Shown here one piece after another: positions 26,169 to 32,159 of a stretch of DNA of 32,159 nt. Source of the DNA: Pleurocapsaceae cyanobacterium CSU_1_1 (GTDB lineage: Bacteria > Cyanobacteriota > Cyanobacteriia > Cyanobacteriales > Xenococcaceae); assembly GCA_012034765.1 (NCBI GenBank), contig JAAUOU010000052.1, positions 1 to 32,159 of the forward strand, written 5' to 3'. The notes below the pieces were generated by a model. The model saw nothing but the letters and a program-made list of their open reading frames with translations. It searched no databases and was not told the origin of the DNA. How positions within the stretch are numbered: the first letter of the stretch is position 1; each line of letters opens with the position of its first letter. Both the position numbers and the translations under genes were made by a program.

Positions 26169-26605
26169 GTTGCCAATTATAGATTAAAGCCAGTTAGAGT
26201 TTTTTAAGCAATTTCAACTAATTATTCGTTAGTAAATAACTTACATAATAGATATTATTATTATTATTAAGCTGCCAATGGATTAAGATTAGACGATATC
26301 TTTCAACTATAACTTCGATAATCTACCTGTGCCAAGTTTAATTCTATTTTTTTTAAAAACTTTGAGTAGAATTTCCCCAAAATTGTAGTAATTTTATTTT
26401 GATTCAATTGCCAAGCTTTTATCAATTTTTGAAAGTAATTAAGAGATTTAGTAACTGTGATTTAAACTATGAATAATCATCATAATTCTTTTAAAGTAAA
26501 CAAAATTAAAGAAGTATTAAACCAGATCATTTCTAGCTTAATACACCCCCTATTTTATGCTTCCAAATTCACAGCAGACTTGAGTTAATACAACCCTTGT
26601 TTTGC
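26169..26605. other. AT-rich gap within the polysaccharide operon
   Basis: 437 bases between the ABC exporter and the upstream GT2, with no supported gene. It contains several short A/T tracts and a trinucleotide run (ATT)n near 26252-26266. A plus-strand ORF of 39 codons (26469-26588) has no ribosome-binding site or recognisable product. The gap could separate two transcription units: a -10-like TATAAT sits just before the ABC gene. Confidence 0.5.
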
Positions 26606-27580
26606 CTAATTTTCAGCATTTTGTAAAGGCTTTTTAAAATTAAGCTTTAATCGCAATACCTCTCTAAGCATTGATTGCCAATTGCTTAAATTAATTGACC
26701 ATATCATAAGTGTCCATAAACACTTGAAACGTTCAGACAGAGAAATAGGGTAAGCAAATATACTGTGATAATATCCCTGAACACATTTAACTCGAGACAT
26801 AAATGCACCATAGTTCAAATCAGGTGAGATCCATTCAGCGCGTTCTTTTGAGCTTTTTAGGGATTGAGACTGCTCACCATGAATTCTAAAGTATCCAGTT
26901 GCACTCGGAACTTCTTTGATTTTACCCATCATTGCCAGTTCACACAGAAGTACTTTATCTGAACCATAGAAAGCATCATGTTGAGAAGTTTTTTCAATTA
27001 TATCTCGATGAGCCAAACCAAAAAACTCATAACATTCCGTTGTTTGATACAGAACCTCCCAATAACGCTCACTGGGATGAACTGACATAAAATTACGCTT
27101 TAAGTTAGTAGTGATAATCCTTCCTTCTGGAGTAGCGTAAGTATTCTTATCAATTAAAGGAAAAGGGTTATCATTTTCGTCAATGAGTACAAATCTGGGA
27201 AAAGACATTACAATGTCAGGATCATCTTCCAAGACTCTCACACACTCTTCTAGATAGTTAGCAGAACATTTATCGTCGTGGGCCATCCACTTGAAGAATT
27301 GACCTTTAGCCAACTGAAATGCTTTTTTATAGTTATTGGCAGCTCCTATATTGACAGGATTTCTATGATATAAAATTCTTTTATCCTGAGATTGAAAAGA
27401 ACGGCAAATTTCTTCAGTTTTGTCAGTTGAAGCATTATCACAAATGATGATCTCAAAATCTTGAAAAGATTGTTTGATTAATGAGTCAAGAGCAAGTTCA
27501 ATATATTTTTCTCCATTGTATACAGGTATACCAATGCTAACTTTTGGGGATTTACTGTTGTTGATAATCATAAGTGTCAA
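26606..27580 (-). CDS. GT2 glycosyltransferase
   Basis: 324 residues, GT-A fold. VSIGIPVYNGEKYIELALDS (15-34) is the typical first strand and loop, DNASTDKTEEI holds the nucleotide-binding Asp and FKWMAHDDKCSANYL contains the metal-binding acidic pair. The C-terminal part has ATGYFRIHGEQS and no membrane domain. The start could be the first ATG or Met4 (MIINNSKSP); Met4 is nearer the usual length. An inverting, cytoplasmic enzyme of unknown donor. It follows the GT26 gene by 44 bp in the same operon. Confidence 0.88.
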   Translation of the reverse strand: MTLMIINNSKSPKVSIGIPVYNGEKYIELALDSLIKQSFQDFEIIICDNASTDKTEEICRSFQSQDKRILYHRNPVNIGAANNYKKAFQLAKGQFFKWMAHDDKCSANYLEECVRVLEDDPDIVMSFPRFVLIDENDNPFPLIDKNTYATPEGRIITTNLKRNFMSVHPSERYWEVLYQTTECYEFFGLAHRDIIEKTSQHDAFYGSDKVLLCELAMMGKIKEVPSATGYFRIHGEQSQSLKSSKERAEWISPDLNYGAFMSRVKCVQGYYHSIFAYPISLSERFKCLWTLMIWSINLSNWQSMLREVLRLKLNFKKPLQNAEN

Positions 27581-27624
27581 ATATTGAATATTAAAATAAA
27601 TTTAAATGCTTTTTTTAACTTTTA

Positions 27625-28824
27625 CTAGCTTGATAGTGATAAATCTGCTAAGAATAAACCTTTTCGTCTTAGATATTGCTCGATCAAAATATCTTCTATC
27701 TGTTCTCTAGAGACATTTTTATTGTCTATTAAAATACTTCCCAGTTTTTGCTCAGTAATGCTTTGTAATGATAAAAGTTCTTGCAACTTGTTTTCTCTCA
27801 AGATTTTTTTCTCCACTAATAATTGACCAAGCTTGACGTTTTGGTTTTTTAGATAGAATTTAAGCTGCGATACTGACAATGAGTTATTGCGGACTAAAAT
27901 CTCCCCAAGCTTTAAATTAGGGTTTAGTTCTTGTAGTAATAAAGCCTGGTCTAATTCCTGAGCGCTTAACAGATTTTGTTCCTGAAGAATCTTGCCAATT
28001 TTTTCTGGAGAAAAATCTAGATTGTCAATATCTAGGGAGAGATTGGCTTGAGAAAATATACTTTTAACACTATCTCGATTCAATAGTTGCTTGGCAGCAA
28101 GATACATAAATGGTGGAATAGTTGAACTGTATCGATGCCAGAGACGACTAGGTTCTTGAGCCAAACGATATAGCCACTCCATTCCTACATCTTGAACTAT
28201 GTGAGGTGCGCGAGGAGTAATTCCTACATACATAGCGAATACAGCACCCACACCAATCATTACACCATTAATCAAGCCTTTATACTGAGACATCCAAACT
28301 TCTTGTTTAGGACATCCTAGACAGACAAAAATAATTCCAGCACCACTATTATTAATTTCCTCGATCAGCTTTTCATCTCTTGAAGTGCGAATTTCATCAA
28401 CTGACATAAAAGGAATAGATTTCATCCCTGCAATCTTAAGAACGGGATAATCTTTAGAGATCCTCTGTTTCATCTTGTCCAGAATTTCTGGGGTAGAACC
28501 TAGAAAATAAATGGGTATATTGGCTTTTTCTGCTGATTCGCAAAGATTTTCAAACACATTCATTCCAGAAACCTGGTTTTGCTCCATAATTCCCAAGCCA
28601 CGTAGCATCATTACTAAAGGCTTACCATCTGGAGTAACTAAATCAGCTTGACGAAGTACTTCATGATACCAGGGATTTCGTCGCGCCTCCATCAACATAT
28701 GAACATTTGCTAGGCAGACAGCTTTGCTTGCTCTATTTTTTGCCCAACGCAAAATGAGCATCATTTGCTCATCGAATGGTATGCAAGTAAGATAAACATC
28801 AATTACTTCTTTCTTCGGTATCAT
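27625..28824 (-). CDS. GT26 (WecG/TagA/CpsF) glycosyltransferase with C-terminal MshEN-like repeats
   Basis: 399 residues, longer than the usual ~250. Residues 7-245 are the GT26 domain: CLANVHMLMEARRNPWY, then ADLVTPDGKPLV with the likely catalytic Asp66, IYFLGSTPEIL, IFVCLGCPKQEVWM and RAPHIVQDVGMEWLYRLAQE (membrane-contact end). These enzymes add ManNAc-type sugars to a lipid-linked first sugar. Residues 275-383 are four copies of a 24-residue motif K-(I/L)-G-x-(I/L)-L ... L/I-x-x-x-L-x-x-Q (starts at 275, 305, 331, 360), the pattern of the c-di-GMP-binding MshEN domain; the last pair has the usual 5-residue spacer. First gene of the minus-strand operon, opposite the Wzc-like gene. c-di-GMP binding is inferred. 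Confidence 0.85.
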   Translation of the reverse strand: MIPKKEVIDVYLTCIPFDEQMMLILRWAKNRASKAVCLANVHMLMEARRNPWYHEVLRQADLVTPDGKPLVMMLRGLGIMEQNQVSGMNVFENLCESAEKANIPIYFLGSTPEILDKMKQRISKDYPVLKIAGMKSIPFMSVDEIRTSRDEKLIEEINNSGAGIIFVCLGCPKQEVWMSQYKGLINGVMIGVGAVFAMYVGITPRAPHIVQDVGMEWLYRLAQEPSRLWHRYSSTIPPFMYLAAKQLLNRDSVKSIFSQANLSLDIDNLDFSPEKIGKILQEQNLLSAQELDQALLLQELNPNLKLGEILVRNNSLSVSQLKFYLKNQNVKLGQLLVEKKILRENKLQELLSLQSITEQKLGSILIDNKNVSREQIEDILIEQYLRRKGLFLADLSLSS

Positions 28825-29011
28825 AATGTTTTTTAATTAGGTTATTTTATAACTAATAACAAAAAGACTCTTCATTAGACTTTTTTGAATTTAATAGTCC
28901 AAAATAGAAAATAGTTTTAATATTTAAATTGCAATAGTTTGTAAACTGCTATTTTGAAATAATTTAATATAGATTATTTTTTCAATAAAAAAGTTTGATC
29001 ACAATAACAAT

Positions 29012-29040
29012 ATACTAATTTTTTTTTAAATTAGTGTCAA
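29012..29040 (-). promoter_or_regulatory. predicted promoter of the minus-strand polysaccharide operon
   Basis: On the minus strand: TTGACA (29040-29035), a 17-bp spacer, TAGTAT (29017-29012). The spacer holds the inverted pair CTAATTT...AAATTAG (29015-29021 and 29028-29034) around a T-run. The -35 is perfect and the spacing ideal; the -10 matches four of six. Confidence 0.5.
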
Positions 29041-29077
29041 CTTACAGTTTCAAGTCTAATCAAAATTTTATAATGGG

Positions 29078-29105
29078 TTGACTTCTAATGAAGATTAGAT
29101 AAAAT
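29078..29105 (+). promoter_or_regulatory. predicted promoter of the Wzc-like gene, with operator-like palindrome
   Basis: TTGACT, a 16-bp spacer and TAAAAT. The whole spacer is the inverted repeat TCTAAT-GAAG-ATTAGA (29084-29099), the same half-site as in the facing promoter. A repressor or activator bound here could control both directions. Confidence 0.5.
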
Positions 29106-29404
29106 ACACTCAATCTAAATCATTAATTTCAACAACATGTTTATTTTAATTTACCTTGTAAATACGTAGTTATAAAATTTGTTTTCAGTTAAATTACTTA
29201 TTTGATAGATTTTAAATAATATGATGATTATCTATAAACTAGCTAATGATCATACAGCAAAAATAATCTATGTTTTAATGGTTGTATCATCATCAATAAT
29301 GCAAGCAAAATAATAGTTTATTTAAATATTAGCAAAAGTAAATAATGTAATTTATCTGTATTAATAATTAACACAGTCTTAAAATATTGAATAACATAAA
29401 AGCT

Positions 29405-31576
29405 ATGAATCAAAATTTTACAAATCAAAAAGGTTATTATCTTCATGGTTCTCCTACTGTTGAAAATACTGAAGGAGGTTTAAGTTATTTTGACCTAACT
29501 AATACTATTGTAAGGCGTCTACCTCTTATTGCTAGCATTACCATTTCGATGACTGCTTTGGCTTTTTTTAAAACTAGTTTTTTGCCTCCAGTTTATATTG
29601 CTAGTTTTGAACTATTACCAGAAACAATTAATGTAGAGACAAAAGTAACATCTATCGATGATATTAAAGACCGAGAAAAAATCACTGAGGTAGATCTTGA
29701 CGATATTCAACTTAAAATCCTCAAAAGTCCTACTACTATATCTAAGGCAGTTGATACTTTGCGAGCAAAATATCCTCAGCTTAACTATCAAGAGTTAGTT
29801 AAAGACCTAACGGTGGAATTTATTCGAGATAGCCAAAACCAAAAGAACGTCTTATCAGTAACCTATAAACATGCCAATAAACAGCAGGTGTCTGACGTAA
29901 TTAAAGTTCTCACTCAAATCTATTTAGATTACAGTGCTAACACTCGTTCTGAGGGAATTAAAAGAGGAATAGATGTTCTCGATTTTCAAATTCCTCGGGT
30001 TACTAAGGATATTGAACGGTTAGAAAATAAAATGCAGAGATTGAGAGATGAATATAACTTTATCGAACCTGATGTATCTCTCACCCCCATAGCTGATCGC
30101 ACCGAGTTGATCAATCAAGAACAGGATCAAGTGACTAGCGAACTACAGCAATTGCGCCTAAAACTAAGAAATTTAGAATACGAACTATCAAATCAGCCGA
30201 CTACTTCGCCCACAGCAATTGATTTGGCAACCCCTAGATATCAAGGTTTGCTTAACCAGTTAAGAGAAATTGATATTAAACTCAGCCAAAAATCCACTAT
30301 TTATTCCGATCAAAATGCCGAAATTCAGGTTCTCAAGGAAGAAAGACAGAGAATTGTTAGTCTGATTGAACAAGCGGCAGAAATCATTCAACAAAAGTTA
30401 GTCAATGATATTAAAACCTTAGAAAATCGCCAGCGACTAGCACAAAGTCAATCAGCCAAGCTGCAATCGCAACTTAAAAACTGGTCTACAGTCTCCGATG
30501 ACTATACTAAATTTCAGCAAGATCTAGATATAGCCAAAAGCCAGCTCAATGAATTTAAGCGTAAGAAAGAAACTTTATTAGTCGATGAGGCAAAGCAGCA
30601 ATCCCCCTGGCAACTTCTAGCGCCTGCGGAAGAACCACAGAGCAACGATATTGGCGTTAACAATCGCTTATTGCTTGGCTCTAGTTTAGGACTGATGTTA
30701 GGCTTAGGTATAGCTTTAATGCTTGACAAGACACAAAAGACTATTTATTCGTCTGCCAAGATAGAAGAAGTAACTAATTTACCAATTCTTGGTCATATTC
30801 CTCATACTCCCAAAAGAAAACAGCTGCAATTATTTGCTCCAGCAAAAGGTTCAATCGATCTCAAGCGACTACCATCCTCGGATATCTATCGTGAGCCAGA
30901 CAACAAAGGACAGTTAGCTTTTACAGAATTTCTTTGCTCCTCTACCGAAGCATTCTGCTCTTTTGCAGCCAATTTGGGGCTACTAAATTTTACTACTGAT
31001 TCAAAGAGTTTAGAATTTGATACGAGCTTAAAATCCATTGCTATTACTTCTGCTATATCTGGCGAAGGTAAGTCTACTGTTGCTCTTAATCTTGCCCAAG
31101 CTACTGCATCTATGGGTAGACGAGTCTTATTAGTTGATGCAGATTTGCGGAGTAAAGTACGTTTGACTGAAAGTTTGGGATTAGAGTCTGCAATTGGTCT
31201 AAAAAATATTCTTAGTCAAAATGAGCCTAGTTTGACTTTAAAACATATTCAACAATCACCTATAAATAATAATCTATTTTTTTTAAGCTCTGGCTTTAAT
31301 GAACTTATGTCTTACGAAAGTAGCCTGATGCTAGCATCAGGAAGAATGCATTTGCTGATGGAGGAACTTAAATGCAATTTTGATTTGGTAATCTATGATT
31401 TGTGCGCTTTGGTTGGCTATGCCGATGTTAATCTTCTTGCTGGTAAAACAGACGGAGTTATCCTGGTTACAGGTTTAGGTAAAATAGATACCTCGCTACT
31501 TACGAAAGCCGTCGAACAATTAAAAATTTCCAATGTTCCTGTGTTAGGTATAACAGTTAACGATTTAACAAAGTAG
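29405..31576 (+). CDS. Wzz/BY-kinase chain-length regulator (Wzc-like)
   Basis: 723 residues from ATG 29405 (frame open from TTG 29387). Order: short cytoplasmic start, membrane helix (about 38-57) before SFLPPVYIASFELLP, Wzz-type periplasmic part with long coiled coils (about 180-400), second helix (about 420-440, SSLGLMLGLGIALML), then a P-loop kinase: SAISGEGKSTVALNLAQA (Walker A, about 552-569), VLLVDADLRS (Walker A') and DLVIYDLCAL (Walker B, where relatives read DTPP). It would control polymer length and export by oligomer cycling. The protein ends at NDLTK without the usual C-terminal Tyr cluster, so classical tail autophosphorylation seems unlikely. Divergent from the polysaccharide operon. 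Confidence 0.9.
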   Translation: MNQNFTNQKGYYLHGSPTVENTEGGLSYFDLTNTIVRRLPLIASITISMTALAFFKTSFLPPVYIASFELLPETINVETKVTSIDDIKDREKITEVDLDDIQLKILKSPTTISKAVDTLRAKYPQLNYQELVKDLTVEFIRDSQNQKNVLSVTYKHANKQQVSDVIKVLTQIYLDYSANTRSEGIKRGIDVLDFQIPRVTKDIERLENKMQRLRDEYNFIEPDVSLTPIADRTELINQEQDQVTSELQQLRLKLRNLEYELSNQPTTSPTAIDLATPRYQGLLNQLREIDIKLSQKSTIYSDQNAEIQVLKEERQRIVSLIEQAAEIIQQKLVNDIKTLENRQRLAQSQSAKLQSQLKNWSTVSDDYTKFQQDLDIAKSQLNEFKRKKETLLVDEAKQQSPWQLLAPAEEPQSNDIGVNNRLLLGSSLGLMLGLGIALMLDKTQKTIYSSAKIEEVTNLPILGHIPHTPKRKQLQLFAPAKGSIDLKRLPSSDIYREPDNKGQLAFTEFLCSSTEAFCSFAANLGLLNFTTDSKSLEFDTSLKSIAITSAISGEGKSTVALNLAQATASMGRRVLLVDADLRSKVRLTESLGLESAIGLKNILSQNEPSLTLKHIQQSPINNNLFFLSSGFNELMSYESSLMLASGRMHLLMEELKCNFDLVIYDLCALVGYADVNLLAGKTDGVILVTGLGKIDTSLLTKAVEQLKISNVPVLGITVNDLTK

Positions 31577-31893
31577 ATCAAGCGAAAAATTAGTCAGGCT
31601 ATAAATTAACCTTTTTAGCGTTACTCAACAACCAGTGGATTATGTAGAGACAGGAATTTTTCAAGTCTTAAGTAATGGATTAAGAGCCGAACAAAATATT
31701 TCAGCATTTGAGTTAATTTGAGGAAAGTAAAATCAAATCGCTCGATATAGTTTATATAGATACCAAATGGTCTATATGGTTCTAGATATATTGACAAAAT
31801 TAATCTAGTTGAATATGTGATAAAGTATATTTGCTATGACGAGCATTTGTAGATGCTAAACTCTAAATTTGCCCTCTTCATAGTGTTGAATTT
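31577..31893. other. intergenic stretch with a protein-like remnant
   Basis: 317 bases. The frame of the Wzc-like gene continues past its TAG for only ten codons. At 31605-31721 a plus-strand frame without a start codon reads 38 codons, including VDYVETGIFQVLSNGLRAEQ, then stops; this looks like the end of a lost gene but is not recognised. A TTGACA at 31791-31796 with a weak TATGTG 17 bp later could be the tRNA promoter. Imperfect palindromes (ACCA-AA-TGGT) lie near 31762-31771. Confidence 0.4.
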
Positions 31894-31975
31894 GCGGATG
31901 TGGTGGAATTGGTAGACACGCACGCTTGAGGGGCGTGTGGCTTACGCCTTGCGAGTTCGAGTCTCGCTATCCGCA
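31894..31975 (+). tRNA. trnL: tRNA-Leu (GAG anticodon)
   Basis: An 82-nt class II tRNA. The acceptor GCGGATG pairs with TATCCGC (31968-31974) and is followed by discriminator A; CCA is not encoded. The anticodon stem CACGC/GCGTG (31921-31925 and 31933-31937) encloses TTGAGGG with GAG at 31928-31930, reading CUC and CUU. A long variable arm follows (GGCTTACGCC), then the T stem-loop GCGAG-TTCGAGT-CTCGC. Confidence 0.95.
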
Positions 31976-31999
31976 TCGCTTGCTCTTTAAGGAGCAGCG

Positions 32000-32019
32000 C
32001 GACTTTCACTCGCAAGTCG
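32000..32019. repeat. small hairpin after tRNA-Leu
   Basis: CGACTT, an 8-base loop and AAGTCG. A second imperfect hairpin, TGCTC-TTTAAG-GAGCA (31981-31996), lies between it and the tRNA. No T-run follows either, so neither is a standard terminator; they may help 3' processing. Confidence 0.4.
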
Positions 32020-32038
32020 TAAACTACACGCCCTGTTT

Positions 32039-32059
32039 TTACTCAAAACTTACTCAAAA
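32039..32059 (+). repeat. tandem direct repeat, TTACTCAAAA twice
   Basis: Two perfect copies of the 10-mer separated by one base (32039-32048 and 32050-32059), so spaced 11 bp apart, 64 bp downstream of tRNA-Leu. One helical turn spacing is typical of arm-type recombinase or excisionase sites, but no integrase gene is in the window. Confidence 0.5.
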
Positions 32060-32092
32060 GTGAATATAGCAAGGCTAGCTAGATAAGTAAAC

Positions 32093-32110
32093 GGGGTACA
32101 TAGATACCCC
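32093..32110. repeat. hairpin GGGGTA-CATAGA-TACCCC
   Basis: A perfect 6-bp stem with a 6-base loop downstream of tRNA-Leu. It could be part of a terminator region; an AT-rich stretch follows but no T-run. Confidence 0.4.
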
Positions 32111-32130
32111 AATTATTTAAGCGCTTAATA

Positions 32131-32159
32131 AAAAACAGGGCATTATAGCACCTGTTTTT
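32131..32159. terminator. bidirectional terminator-like hairpin at the window edge
   Basis: AAAAACAGG, an 11-base loop and CCTGTTTTT: a 9-bp stem flanked by A- and T-runs, so it could stop transcription from either side. The same arm, GCCCTGTTTTT, also occurs at 32030-32040 and pairs with 32131-32141 over 11 bp. The window ends in the T-run. Confidence 0.6.

Larger units (their letters stand above)
28825..29404. other. divergent AT-rich regulatory region of the polysaccharide locus
   Basis: About 580 bases between the GT26 gene (minus) and the Wzc-like gene (plus). It has two back-to-back promoter-like sites at 29012-29040 and 29078-29105 and at least seven CTAAT or ATTAG pentamers, most of them at 29015-29098. 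A 30-codon hydrophobic ORF at 29221-29313 has no support. Both predicted transcripts would have long leaders (about 180 and 290 nt). Confidence 0.55.

Noticed and set aside
26469-26588. 39-codon plus-strand ORF between the ABC exporter and GT2
   Set aside because: No ribosome-binding site, no recognisable family, and AT-rich DNA of this length gives such ORFs by chance.
29221-29313. 30-codon hydrophobic ORF upstream of the Wzc-like gene, possibly a leader peptide
   Set aside because: No Shine-Dalgarno, no attenuator-like hairpin after it, and the region is very AT-rich.
1-32159. CRISPR array, rRNA or insertion sequence
   Set aside because: No regularly spaced repeats, rRNA-like sequence or transposase was seen anywhere in the window.

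Overview
The window looks like a chromosomal segment of a cyanobacterium with a low-GC genome. The main reasons are the many copies of the HIP1 octamer GCGATCGC (I counted about 28, nearly all left of position 25,264), a linked set of solanesyl diphosphate synthase, glutamate racemase and AMIN-domain amidase typical of cyanobacteria, and an NhaS3-like antiporter. Protein style suggests a unicellular or colonial (Pleurocapsa-like) lineage, but that is only an impression.

Left part (1-8,567, almost all minus strand): an ECF sigma factor, its putative membrane anti-sigma partner and the start of a Spy/CpxP-like periplasmic protein form an envelope-stress operon. Next come a small putative lipoprotein, solanesyl diphosphate synthase (plastoquinone side chain), a gene-poor 0.9 kb stretch with one small membrane ORF and a GC-rich palindrome, then murI, amiC with a small coupled upstream ORF, and an NhaS3-type Na+/H+ antiporter.

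Middle (8,795-12,871): a methyltransferase-like protein, an orphan and shortened Phd/YefM antitoxin with no toxin, a pyridoxamine-phosphate-oxidase-like flavoprotein lying between two identical 22-bp direct repeats, and a UvrD/PcrA helicase carrying a short HIP1-bounded in-frame insertion.

Right part (12,891-31,576): a surface or exopolysaccharide locus of 12 genes on the minus strand. It holds four GT4 glycosyltransferases, two GT2, one GT11, one GT26, a membrane acyltransferase, a Wzy/O-antigen-ligase-like polymerase, an MsbA/PglK-like ABC exporter and a beta-helix lipoprotein. A Wzz/BY-kinase (Wzc-like) chain-length regulator is transcribed divergently. The GT26 enzyme carries four tandem 24-residue motifs resembling the c-di-GMP-binding MshEN domain, which suggests second-messenger control of this polymer. 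Three of the locus genes (GT4, acyltransferase, GT2) are each interrupted by one single-base-type frameshift within about 5 kb: pseudogenes, switching genes or sequence errors. The divergent intergenic region has two promoter-like sites, each with a CTAAT/ATTAG inverted pair in its spacer. HIP1 is absent from the last 6.9 kb, hinting at a different origin for the polysaccharide regulatory end.

The window closes with tRNA-Leu(GAG), followed by short direct repeats and hairpins.
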